From contig JAIVFJ010000223.1 in assembly GCA_025765615.1 (NCBI GenBank), positions 37,834 to 101,833 of the forward strand: a DNA stretch of 64,000 bases, written 5' to 3'. The stretch is from Zopfochytrium polystomum. Its lineage: Eukaryota > Chytridiomycota > Chytridiomycetes > Chytridiales > Chytridiaceae. Position numbers and translations under genes: made by a program. Below, in pieces: positions 37,001 through 47,645 of the stretch. Numbering within the stretch: the first letter of the stretch is position 1; every line of letters begins with the position of its first letter. The notes under the pieces are model-generated. The model was given only the letters and a program-made list of their open reading frames with translations. It did no database searches and was not told where the DNA came from.

Positions 37001-39058
37001 CTTTGATATATCTTCTTCGGGGCGTCCAGTCACCAGCATCTTCACATTTGAAGGAAGCATCCTGTTCAGTTCCTGAAACACTGACAGAATGTCACTCCTC
37101 TTGCCAACAGCACCACACTCGTCCAGGGCATCCACAACAAGCACAACAGGCACATCCAGCTGCTTGGTGTCAACAACACTCTGCAGCGGCTGAATAAGCA
37201 GCACCTTCATCATCTCAAACACAGATCTGGACAAAATATCTGGATTGTCTTGCTTGACTTGAAGAAGAATTTCCCCAAACTGAAAGCTAAACTTTGCTAG
37301 ACTGAAAACCAGGGTCAGGACCAGGTTGCGAGCACTGTTGCGACGTTCATCGTCATGCTTGCAAAAGAACATGCCACCAAGCATTCCAAAAGCCTCCAGC
37401 TCTCTGGAGACCATGGCAGCCATCACAGACTTGCCCACTCCAGCCACACCCTTCAACCACATCACCCTGTTGGTGCTGGCTGCTGAGGGTTTGTCTGGCG
37501 ACAGGAACTGAAATACTCTGTTGAGGAGCCACTGCCTGGATCCAGAAAGCAAATTCTTCAGAAGGGCCTGCCTTTCATCGTCCATGATGTCAGACAGGGG
37601 AGTCAGCCACGTTTCCAATTCATTCAATCTGGGCCTGGAGAGTGAAATATCTGAACTTGCATAGAGAGTCTTCATTTCAGCTTTCCTACGACTGTACACA
37701 TTCCTTGCAACAGTGACAACCCTGTTGTATATCCAAAGTTAAAGTTGTGTGAGGAGGGTTCAAGAAACACAACAAACACAAAATGCAAGTGCGTACTTGA
37801 GGACATCATCGCTTTTTCTATCTGCAAAGGGGCCATTCAGCTCCAGCACCATCTTGACAGTTTCAGACACAGTGTGGCGCCGAGGGCTCAAAGGATGAGC
37901 ATGAAGTGATTTTGGAAACTTGGAGTAATCAAAAGTGCTGAACTTGTTCTCCAACAACTCCTTCCTCCCGTCGTCGAGAGTTGCAGTCGCCTGCTCAGAA
38001 AGAAGAACTGGCAGGATGTCAACTCCTCTCTCTTCCTTCATCTGAAGTGCAAGTTCCCACTAACAGTCACGTTTAGCAACATCAGAAATCAGATCAACAA
38101 GCTCACCTCCAACAAGCAATTGTCCAGCTTTTTGTCAGCCTCAAGCATCCACTTCATGCTCGAATCAGAACACAGCAGAATAATAACTGAAGAGTGATAC
38201 AAGCCCGACATGTAGTTGATGTCCCACTTCTGGCCAAAAGCAAGGCACTTTGCATCCCAAAAAGCATGGAGACCGCTCATTTTGGCCTCTTTGGGAAGAG
38301 CAGTGCCACTGAAAGATTTCAACAAGGCTTTCTCCAATTCATGGAAAAGTTCCTTGGCAAACACTGTTTCTGATGCCTGGCGGTAGCTGCTTGAGGGTCA
38401 GATGATTGTTGGAACAAAACATGCAATACTCAGACCTGATAAAGAAAGGATGCCTTTGAACACCAGTCTCACACTCCCAATCTCTTGGAATCAACCCCAT
38501 CCACTTATCTGAAGGAGAGTTTGAAACAACAAGGGTGAGTCTCTGATGATCATTCCTGAACTGCACAACTCACCCTTGTCAAGCACAAGGCTCTCATCAA
38601 AGCTATCAGCCGCTGCAGCAGTGGGATGGGTAACTCGAGGAGCGTTAGCAACTGGAACAGTGCCATTACCACCACCAGCAGCAGCCGTGGTTGTGCTTGC
38701 TCCAGATGCCGTGGGAACAGTCTGGGTCACTCCAGGTAGGTTCAAAACAGGAACAGCAAGCACCTTAAAAAAATTTTCAGAAAGAAATGAAAAAAGCAGA
38801 ACAACTGATGAGAAGCAAACGTACTTTCCACTTCAAATGCTGAGAAAGCAGGCTTGCCAGGTCATCTTTCACGTCGAGGATCATTTTACCACCAGTTGCA
38901 GAGTCCACATACACCAATTCAATGGGACCAGTGATATTCCATCGTGAAGCCACAAGCTGGTGCAGGTCGTCAAAGCTGGTGCTGGCAGGAACTTCAATCT
39001 TCCTTCCAGTATCACCAAGCTCAAAAACCACAGTCCAGGAGTTCACTTTGCTCGTCAT
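34022..39058 (-). CDS. PB1-like / TIR / NACHT / WD40 NLR-type protein
   Basis: Six exons on the minus strand: 38,825-39,058; 38,574-38,763; 38,436-38,508; 38,107-38,386; 37,797-38,059; 34,022-37,721. Every junction is GT-AG and in phase, for exactly 1,579 codons plus stop. Residues 1-78 look like a PB1-type ubiquitin fold (basic GRKIEVPASTSFDDLHQLV; acidic VKDDLASLL). Residues 80-140 are a Thr/Ala linker. TIR spans about 161-300: HPFFISYR strand, FWDAKCLAFGQKW, SSVIILLCSDSS, and LLEWELALQ with candidate catalytic Glu261. NACHT follows: Walker A GVAGVGKS about 438-445, FFCKHDDERRN, Walker B VVLVVDALDECG about 539-550. About 978-1440 holds eleven near-identical WD40 repeats plus one degenerate. 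By analogy this is a self/non-self or danger sensor whose WD40 domain binds a ligand and whose NACHT module oligomerises the TIR NADase. Confidence 0.92.
34450..35850 (-). repeat. WD40-coding tandem repeats (126-bp unit)
   Basis: Eleven successive 126-bp units encode nearly identical 42-residue WD40 repeats sharing AAFSPDGQFVV and RIWNASTGQEMHKL. Differences cluster at a few codons: just before the conserved AAFSPDG, between GS and the D of the next strand, and before TV. A twelfth, degenerate repeat follows. Such internally homogenised high-identity arrays are known in fungal NACHT-WD40 incompatibility proteins. Confidence 0.93.
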
Positions 39059-40339
39059 ATTTCACAAGCACAATCAATTGCGGATTCTGTGAAAAAGGAA
39101 ATGAAAGTAAGATTGGGTGGTAATAAGAGAAGAGGGAGATTTGGAAAGCAGGGCATTGGGACAGTGAGACAGTTTAAACGAGAGTATTTGCATTAGCTTT
39201 AGCAACAGATAGCTAATATTCAGAAGTTTCTTTCAAGCATGTTGAAATTGAACAAAGTTAGCAGGACTGGCCTGAAGCCACAGACAAAGTGCGCCTGCGT
39301 AGGGAGGATGGAAGGTGGCTGTCTCATCACTGGCCAGCATCAGAGCCTGTCCTTGCAAGATCAACAACATGACTGTCGTTCTGGATGAAGTGGAGTGCAA
39401 GGTCTGCATCTTGCAAAACGTGGCTTGCAGGGGGGGGGGGCAGCATTTCAGATCATTATCAAAGGCACGAGAAAGAACACCTCCATAACAATAGGGCACG
39501 AACCTTGAAGCTGGCCAGCCAGCCACCCTGAGGAGAATGGGTTTGCAGGCGATAATCCATGTTGATTGGAGGCCCATATGGCGAATCGAATGCCTTTTCC
39601 GTCGTCCTGGAAAACCCTTGGACGCCGCAGTGGCTACGAGGGGGGAAGAGGTAGAAGAGATTCATGCTGTCACTGAACTCGCAACACGTCTTGGACACTT
39701 CTCGTACCCACCTTTTGTTGTACTTCAACTCAGTTACGACCTCTATAAAAATCCTTGACAAAAGATATCTTTGAGGACAGGGTAAATCTCAATGTGAGAC
39801 TTGGTGCCCTCCAGGCTTGTAATGGGCCTTGCAGAGCAGCCGGCCGATACCTCGTCCTGGGCGGCGACCATGTCAGCGGTCTTCAACCCGTCGTGGTAGT
39901 ATCTGTCCCGGTACCTGTCGGGTGGGTGAGTGCTGACCGGCGTTGACGACGGAGCCGCACCCGAGGATGCAGGCGGCGAGCTCGATGACCTGGGGCCGCC
40001 GAAAAGTTTGGTGTGGCTGTCAACATGTACTCGCTCGGGCCGACACTCGGCCCGGCGGTCGGTCCACTCGTCGGATCGCTCATTCCGCAAAACTTGACCT
40101 CGACAGGATCGTACTTTGTCCTGGCTGGTGGATCCATCTGCAGCCTTGATGGGTCCACGGAAAGCGCCTGTGTTGGGCTTGGGCGGGGGCGGGGAGGACG
40201 GTCGATCGGCGCTCACCGGTTGTTCGTTCGTTCGTTCGTTTTTTTTGTTTCTCGTTTTTGCTTTTGCTTTTGGTTTTAAATTTCCCTGTCTGTCTGTCTG
40301 TCTGTCTGTCTGCCTCTCTGTCTAGACAGCCGACCCACA
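39059..40339. other. Intergenic with a possible transporter-like scrap
   Basis: No intact gene. About 40,013-40,110 (+) reads NMYSLGPTLGPAVGPLVGSL, which resembles a glycine/proline-rich transmembrane segment of major-facilitator transporters, but no flanking domain supports it. A (CTGT)n tract is at about 40,287-40,325. Confidence 0.3.
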
Positions 40340-41030
40340 CGCTGTTCGTCACATCAAAAAACCCGCAGATTCATCCAACTCTTCGTCACAACCCACCTCT
40401 TCTCCCCGTCCGTCACAGAGCCACAGAGCGTGAGCTCCTCGCCATCGACTTGGAGCAGAAAATGAACCTCCAGTCCGGCTGCTGACGCATCCACCAGCTG
40501 CAGAAGGACTTGTCCGAAAAGACCCACCCGTACCGCAATTTTGTCACAGGCAACGCCAAGACGCTCAAGGGCGCCGAGGGCAGCTGCGGCGGCCGCAACG
40601 TCTGCAACGAGGTCGTCTCCTGGTACAGGGAGGACTGAAGCGCCAACCCCGTCCCGGCTTTCCCGAGGCATCTGCTGTCAGTTGGTGCGCTGCGGACAGA
40701 AATTAGGATTAAGCCTGTCAAGGAGAATAGGGAGCTGCAGATCAATTTCGCGTTCCCAGACCTGACCGAGTTGTATTTATGCAAGCCTTCTTCTTACGTC
40801 TCTCACTTGCTCGACCACGAGTGAAGGAAGCATTCTGGCGCTGTTGGGAAAGCTTGGTTTGTTTCAGATTCCCTTTTTGATTTGATGTAGTGGCCCAGCT
40901 TGGGCAGATCTCCTTAGGTTAGGCAAGGGAACTGTCGCTGGAGAGCGTCTGGGGCGAAAGGATTCGGTTTCTTCACCATTTCCATCACGCTGACAGAGGA
41001 AGGATCCAGCGAGTTATCACACTTGTGAAG
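40340..41030 (+). pseudogene. Insulysin-type M16 metallopeptidase pseudogene
   Basis: Plus-strand segments in family order match insulin-degrading enzyme after its zinc site. There is a LFSPSVTE-like segment, then ERELLAIDLEQKMNLQS followed by RIHQLQKDLSEKTHPYRNFVTGN (about 40,420-40,560; the family's invariant Trp codon appears as TGA at 40,483-40,485). Next come LRTEIRIKPVKENRELQINF and FPDLTELY (about 40,690-40,775), HLLDHE, a frame change, GSILALLGKLGL (about 40,829), and FGFFTISITLTEEGSSE (about 40,965-41,010). At least three in-frame TGAs and shifts break it. The catalytic N-terminal HxxEH half and the C-terminal half are absent. TGA is a normal stop elsewhere in this window, so these are disablements. 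The gene is dead. Confidence 0.8.
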
Positions 41031-41076
41031 CAGTCGCCCCTCCGACTAAAACTGTCTATTTTGCACCAGAGCACAT

Positions 41077-41550
41077 GCTGGCATCGCTGACGCAGATAAG
41101 TTTCATGCCGAATTTATTCCAGAACATGACAAATGGTGCTTTGCTGTGACCGAAGCCATCCAAGAGGAGGCCAAGGAGAACTCTCAGTTTTTCGTGCGCT
41201 TTTCGCTTCCCAAGGTCGACCCCATGCTGACCAACCACCTTGTGAAGCTCGTCTGCGGCAACATTCTCCGCCTCAAGCTCCTGATCGCCCTCGTGCAGGA
41301 CGAATTTCTCCACTTTGGCAATTGGGACGTGGTTATACAATTGATGCTGGTGGACAACGTTGAAGATCTTGGAAAGCTTTACTTAAGACTAGTCAAGGAA
41401 TCAATCAACTTGATTCTCGACGAGTTAAAAGACAACAAGACGAGGAACAACATGTTTGCGGTCTGTTTCAGTCTTACGCTCGCAATGTTTGAGCCGCTGT
41501 ACAAACTAGTGGAAATGTGCATGCTCCAATCAGACCTTCTTAGCACTTGA
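41077..41550 (+). CDS. Orphan ORF, helical, unknown
   Basis: An open frame of about 155 codons ends with TGA at 41,548-41,550. From about residue 25 it reads like a folded helical protein (FFVRFSLPKVDPMLTNHLVK; LILDELKDNKTRNNMFAV). No ATG is placed where the protein-like composition begins, and an upstream exon would be needed. A second short frame (41,569-41,751) follows after a stop. It does not resemble the insulysin C-terminus. It may be a gene remnant or a lineage-specific gene piece. I do not recognise it. Confidence 0.35.
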   Translation, partial: AGIADADKFHAEFIPEHDKWCFAVTEAIQEEAKENSQFFVRFSLPKVDPMLTNHLVKLVCGNILRLKLLIALVQDEFLHFGNWDVVIQLMLVDNVEDLGKLYLRLVKESINLILDELKDNKTRNNMFAVCFSLTLAMFEPLYKLVEMCMLQSDLLST

Positions 41551-41750
41551 ACTGGTTCCACCGAAAAAATGGAGTCTCCAGAAACGGACCTGTACGCGCA
41601 GCTGGAAAGCCACCTGTCTCTTGTTTTAGCGATATGGCTTTTGTTGCACATAAAAATCCGTGGCGGCACCATTTCCAGCCACAAGTTGATACGTGACCTG
41701 GTATCGAAAAAAAAAGACGATATTTCCACAGCTGTAGCAGACAATCTTTA

Positions 41751-42890
41751 GGCGAAGATATTCCTATATATAAAGTGGTGCAAGGCCATCAAAGAGTGAG
41801 TATACAGCAATCCCAGCCAAAATGGTGATACTCCCAAACAGAATGCAGCAGTCTTTTCTTCGAGATTTCACAAGTTCACTCTAAAATCTCGAAGAAAAGA
41901 CTCCTGCGTTCTCTTTGGGAGTACGCTCTAAAAAAAAAATCCTCCAGAGAGACATCGCACCTTTGCCGCCGCTGCGGCCGCCACCCTGGCCATCCTCCTG
42001 CAGCACTACTTCCATCCCCCCCGCCAGATTGCAATCTTGGATCACAATCACCGATCGCGATCCCCAGACCCTGACTGCTCTCCACCACCTCATCTGCTAG
42101 ATCCCAATCTTTGTGCTCGACCTTACCTCTGCTGCTGTGCCTGCCAGATCACAATCACCATCCCCCAGATTGCAATTGTCGTGTTAATCTCGATTGGCAC
42201 CCTCAAAAAGATCGCCATCACAACCACCACTCTCACCAACACAACCAGAGTCAACTGACACTCCAGACCGCTCACCGCTGCCGCCAGATTGCAATCGCCG
42301 GACTAAAATAACGATTGTCACTCTCACCATTGCAACTAGATTGTCTTGCCAACTGCTGTTTTATATTGCGATTGTTGTGCTGAATTGCAATCACAACCTT
42401 TGCTCTCCACCTCTTACCCTCCGTCACTGCGCCAACCAGATCGCAATTATCGCCCCTCCCCCATTGATTATTGACTGCTTGCTGCACCTTCTCTACAACT
42501 ATTATAGCCTGGCAGTTTTGCCCCTGTGGGACCACCGCTCTCACAGCCCTCAACTTGCTGCTTCGGATCCCTTGAAACCTCACTCACTACAATCGTGGCT
42601 CCTATCCAGCATAATTCTATTTCGTTGCAGTGACTGTAGTTGTAACCTCTTCGAAAGGAAGATTGCCCCCAGTAGAAATTTTGATGTTGTTGGACGCCTT
42701 CGATTTCAAACTAGTGCAGCATTTCATTTCACCAAAGTTGGTGAAAAGCGTTAATGGGTTTGTCTATGTGGAAATGAACGACTGTTAGTCTTGTTACAAA
42801 TATTGCCACATTTTAGGGCAATCAGAATGAAAAAAAATGACAAGCTTAGAGCTAAAGCCAATACTTGGTGGAAACCTGGTGGAACTCAAC
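41751..42890. repeat. Degenerate CAGATTGCAATC-type repeat region
   Basis: About 42,020-42,450 repeats a CAGATTGCAAT / CACAATCACC-type word many times with drift on the plus strand. Open frames here (42,037-42,258; 42,194-42,754) are translations of the repeat and have no domain. Directly upstream, 41,840-41,930 holds an inverted repeat around cttttcttcgagatttcac and its complement. Confidence 0.5.
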
Positions 42891-42997
42891 TTACAATATG
42901 TTAGAACGAGCTGTAAGATTGAAAGGAGTAAGTTGAATTGTCATTGATGATACTCTTTTCAAAGTAACTTACTCGATCATTCCACATTTCAAAGGGT

Positions 42998-43231
42998 TTG
43001 CTGGCGCTGATCAATGGCGACACTGACCTTCTATCAGAAATTGAGTCGAGCGATCCCACGAGCCAAAAATACTGGAGCGACATCAAAGCCATTGTTTTTT
43101 TGTGCCGAGAGGACTGTAAAGTTATGAAAAGGGCGGTCGCCAAGGCTTGTAATGGGGAGGCGGAACGAGGGAAGATTTTATTATTCACAGGCCCCTTCAT
43201 GTTGGAGAATAAGCTGAATGAGCTCAATTGA
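42998..43231 (+). CDS. Short orphan ORF, unknown
   Basis: An open frame of 77 codons (LALINGDTDLLSEIESSDP at the start, ENKLNELN at the end) with ordinary amino-acid composition. The first in-frame start is not an ATG, so it would be an internal or last exon. The composition resembles the orphan ORF at 41,077-41,550. The two could be parts of one decayed gene, which is only a guess. Confidence 0.25.
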   Translation: MLALINGDTDLLSEIESSDPTSQKYWSDIKAIVFLCREDCKVMKRAVAKACNGEAERGKILLFTGPFMLENKLNELN

Positions 43232-44193
43232 CGAAAAAGCGCCAAGATTGGATGTGACAAGGAAAATGGTCAAAAATGTTTCCTCCTGGATTTCAGCCAA
43301 TCAAATGATTTCTTCCTGCAACAAAGATTTCCGCTTTTTCCACTTGAAACGACCTCCCACCATTAATTTTTTTTTTTTTTAATCCACTCCATGCAGAAAG
43401 CACAGCTGCCAAAAATAAAAAAAAAGGAAAGAAAAAAAGTAAAGGGGGGGAACACAACCAATTTCGAAAAAGAATCGTGGACGGGTCCAGTATCAGTGCG
43501 GCATTGCCAAATTTAGACCCTTTGGACCGGATGGTCAGTGATTCCGTCTACAGTGCGCAATGTCCTCGGTTCGATTCGCCTCAAATCGCTCGGATGGAAT
43601 TCTCTGTCATTGTAAAACCCCCTTTCTTTCCTGGCTTCTCAATGAGCCTCGCCTCGTCGCCAGTTAAATCCAGGGGGGAGATTTTCTTGTTTTTGTTTTG
43701 CTTCTTCTTCTACTTCTTCTTCCTCTCCTTGAAGACGCTCACTCGCACTTGCACGCACGCCACGTTGCGTCTGTCGCTCCCTTGTTTTTCTTTTGTTTAA
43801 TTGGGGGGTGTTTCTTCTTATTCACTTCACCCGGGCTGGGGTAAAGGCCCAAACAAAAACAAAATGGACCGCCCCCTCGTTCGCCGCTTGCACAAAACGA
43901 AAACAAACAAACAAAAAGAAAACAAAAAAAAAAAAAAAAAACGAGCATTGGGCCAAAAACCATTGATATACCCCGCCCACCACCACCACCAACAAGCAAG
44001 AAATCACAAGGCGCCTGTGCCATTCGCTACTGCTGCTGGGGGAAAAAATCGAGGGGTGGGGAGGGGTTGGGTGGGGGCGCTGTTCAGGCTGCTTGACGTG
44101 GGCTGTGAGCTAGTAGCAGTAGTAGGATAGGCAGGAGGAGGGGAGATTTGCAAAGATTTCGAGAAGGGAAGGAAAGAGAGGAAGAAGAAAATC

Positions 44194-44236
<43 letters not shown>

Positions 44237-44316
44237 TAAAAAGAGAGCGACAGGCCAACAGACAGAGGGCGACTCACGAGGCAAAAGCCGAGCGACGCGC
44301 GCGCGCAAAAAAGCTT
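43232..44316. other. Intergenic, low-complexity
   Basis: A/T and A/C runs (43,370-43,450; 43,860-43,945) and a (GA)n tract at about 44,197-44,233 lie downstream of the PI31 gene. No gene is seen. Confidence 0.7.
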
Positions 44317-44919
44317 TCACGAGTACATGTCGTCTTCAAACCCGGGTGGCGGCAGCTCGTCGTTGTCCGGCCCCATGCGATACCGCCCGCCCGGCCCGCC
44401 AAACCCGCCGCGCCCACCGCCGCCACCAAAACCGCCACCAAAACCGCCGCCTGGTGGCGGCCGCGGCCCGCCAAACGGCCCGATGGGGTCGAACCGCGCG
44501 CCGCCAGGCACCGCTCCCGGCGGAAAGTACGGCGGGCCCGAGCCGCCCGGACCCGCGCCAAACCTTCCCCCACCGCCGCCGCCGCCGCCGCCGTACCCGC
44601 CGCCGCCTCCAAACATGGGGTGGTCCGGCCCGACAAACATTCCGCCGCCAGGGTGCATGCCTCCGCCAATGCCGCCGCCGCCGCGGAAGGGCGGCAGCAC
44701 GCCTGGCGCAGCGGCAAACGGGTCGAGGTCCACGTCGCCGACGCCGAATCCGCCGCGCATGCCTCCTCCGCCAATCCCGCCGATCCCCCCGATTCCGCCG
44801 CCGAATCCCGGCCGGAACCTCGGGTCGCGCAAAGGGTCGTCATTGTCGCCAAAGTACGGAGGACGTGGTGGAGGCTGGCCCGCGCGGCGCGCTGCGGCCT
44901 CGGCCGCGGGAGTTCTGCC

Positions 44920-44950
<31 letters not shown>

Positions 44951-45847
44951 AGGACGACTTAGAAAAAAGAAATTGAAAGAGGAAAAACAACAAACCAACG
45001 ACCACGACGACCAACGCGTAACACATCAACAACAACAACAACAACAACGACTCTCACCCTCTGACTGGGACGGGCTCGTACCCGGGCTTGTTGATGCTCG
45101 GCATGACCCTGTCGACGATTTCTGTGCGGAAGCGGAACAGCAAATGCTCGAGGCGGCCCTGTGTGGTGAAGAGGGCGATGATGGCAGCGTGCGGGGCGGG
45201 GAACGCGCCGGGCCGCAGGGCGTCGACGGGCACGGGGAACCTGTTGCTGCTGCTGCTGCTGCTGCTGCCGACGAGGTCGTCCATGTCTAGCTCGATCGTG
45301 TGCAGCTTGCCGTCCTTGTAAGTTGTTGTTGTTGTTGTTGTTGTTGTTGTGTGTGCATTTGGTTTGGTTATGGTTTGTTTTTTTTTTTAATTTTTTTTTT
45401 TTTATTGTTGGGCGGTCGTTGTTGTGGGGTTGGTCAGTCGTGTGTCAGTGTTTTTTCCTTTCTTTTCTTTCTTTTTCTTCTTTTTCTTCTTTTTCTTCCC
45501 CGCTTCTTTCCCGACACAGTGGTCGCTAAATGCGTGCGAGGAGCGGAAACCCCCTCTCTCCGTCTCTCCGCCACACACACTCACACGTGCATGAGCAACT
45601 GCACACACACACACACACACACTCACTCACACACACTCACTCACACTCACTCACACTCACTCACACACACGCAACACTCACCTGAACGGCCAGGCAGTGG
45701 ACAATCAGCCTGTTTGCGATGCGCATGCCCTTGAGCAGGAACGTGAACGTCGACTGGTCGTGCGTGTAGCGCAGCGCGTACATGCCGCCGCCACTTGCAT
45801 TCCACCCGGACGGCAGCGGACGCGCGGTTGCCGCCGTCGATGACGAC

Positions 45848-45885
<38 letters not shown>

Positions 45886-46254
45886 CGATGATGACGAGGA
45901 CGACGGCGGCGGCGGTTGAGAGACGGCGGCGTTGCCGTCGTCTTCTTCGCCCAGGCCGCGGAGCTGGAAGCCGAGCGCGGTCAGGTACGCGTGGAGCACG
46001 GCCATCAGGAGGTCCGACGGAGCCGCGAGCGCCACTGCTGCTGCTGCTGTTGTTGTTGTAGTTGTGGTTGGTGAGGATGACGACGACGACGACGATGACG
46101 AGACTGCGTCTGCGGCGATTGCGGCCACGTTGATGGGGCTGAGCGGGTTTGCGAGGGCGGCGGCGGCCACCACATCGTCGGTGTCCGAGGCGGCGACGGC
46201 GGCCGGCTGCGACTGCGCTTGTGACTGCGGCGCCGGCGGTCCGTCAGCCTGCAT
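44317..46254 (-). CDS. PSMF1: PI31 (PSMF1) proteasome regulator
   Basis: Three exons (minus): 45,682-46,254, 45,058-45,314 and 44,317-44,914. They are GT-AG and in phase, giving 475 residues, well over the usual 270 or so because of inserted low complexity. After a Gln/Ala/Thr/Ser-rich N-terminus, the FP domain starts at SDLLMAVLHAYLTALGFQL. It continues after a run of about 25 serines (45,836-45,905) with LPSGWNASGGGMYALRYTHD and across exon 2 (LHTIELDMDDLV). Exon 3 is the Pro/Gly-rich tail with the family signature: DLDPF, PPGAVPGGARFDPIGPFG, and PPPGFEDDMYS at the extreme C-terminus, which in PI31 inserts into the 20S core. PI31 binds 20S proteasomes and Fbxo7-type F-box proteins. The last intron ends in about 28 T just before the GGCAG acceptor. 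It is transcribed divergently from the DENN gene. Confidence 0.93.
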
Positions 46255-46379
46255 GGTTGTTGGTTTTTGGTTTGGTTGGGGGCGCGGCGTGAAAATGAAG
46301 TCAGTCCAAGCTCTCTCACTCTCACTCACACACCTTATCCCTCAGTCCCTCACTCTCTCTCTCTGTCAGTCTCTTTCTC

Positions 46380-46460
<81 letters not shown>

Positions 46461-47097
46461 TTGTCTGTCGCTCTTCACTTGTAATCCTGCCACGCGTCCC
46501 CTCATGGTTCTGAACCACATGCCCCAGCCACAGCCCAGCCACAGCACCTTCTGGGATTGTCGGAAAACAGCAGGCAGCAGCCATGATCAATCCGCAAACA
46601 ACACACACAAGCCTAAAACCAACCCAACCACCACCGGATCAGTAAGAGCAGCAAGCTTACTTCACCCGGTAAGCCCCTGTCAGCACTAACTACTACTACC
46701 AACTACTACCCACTCCACTACTACTACTCCTTCTGCTACTACCAGTACCAGTACTCCGCCCGCCCCCCCTCTTCTTCGTAGTTCCACTTTCTCCCATTCT
46801 CCCTTTTGCTACCATCATCCTCGCGCTCATAGCATACGCACTCCACCATCCATCCATATTCTTCCTTCCCTCCCCACTACCACCGGGAAAGACTCGACTC
46901 GGATCTACCAGACCTCGACGAGACGCCCGCCCGCCCGACCTAGTACTGAAAGCGCACACAACATACATATTCACGGAAACAAGCACCACACGCCGCACAA
47001 CCACCAACTAGAATAAAAGGACTGGACATCGCCACCAGCTTTGCATCCGCCTACTCCAGTCGGCTTACAACAAAAAAGGTCCCTCAAACCCCTATCC
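46255..47097. promoter_or_regulatory. Divergent promoter region, PI31 and DENN genes
   Basis: 843 bp separate the two start codons, transcribed away from each other, so this must contain both promoters. It includes a (CT)n tract of about 70 bp (46,392-46,458) and a TACTAC-rich stretch (46,690-46,750). No TATA box is obvious; the call rests on position. Confidence 0.55.
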
Positions 47098-47613
47098 ATG
47101 GCGACCGCCTCCACGACGGCAGCGCCGGGAGCCACCGCCGCGCCGCCGCCGTCACAGCAACCACTTCAACAGCCGCAACAGCAACAACCAACGCAGCAGA
47201 CGCAGCAAGCCGCAGCGACGACGGCGACGACAACGGCAGACTCGCCAGCGCTTCGGCTCGCCGAGTACTTTTTCCAAGCCGGCCTCGCGCCCGACGGCGA
47301 CCTGTCCGCGCTGCGCATCCCGGACGCCGACGACCCCGCGCCGCCGCCGCCGCCGCATCCCGCCCCGGCCCGCACGTCCTCGTCCTCGTCGTCGTCGTCA
47401 AATTCGACGGTCTCCGCGGCGTCGTCGTCCTTCCACCACGCCCACACACACGCGCACGCGCACCGCGCCCGCGGGATGTCCGCGGCGTCGTCCTTGGTTG
47501 GCGGCGGCGGCGGCGGGGGGTCGCGCTCGGTGCTAGCCGCCGCGGCCGCAGCAGCAGCAGCAGCGGCAACGACGACGGTCGCCGCCACCGCCGCCATCGC
47601 GCACGGGCACGGT

Positions 47614-47645
<32 letters not shown>

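Noticed and set aside
40483..40485. TGA as a reassigned Trp codon, suggested by the insulysin fragment
   Set aside because: TGA serves as the normal stop of the PI31, seven-helix, NLR and DENN genes in the same window, and the fragment has other disablements.
43540..43600. tRNA-like segment with ggttcgattc
   Set aside because: Neither the T-stem nor the acceptor pairs, and no plausible anticodon arm is present.
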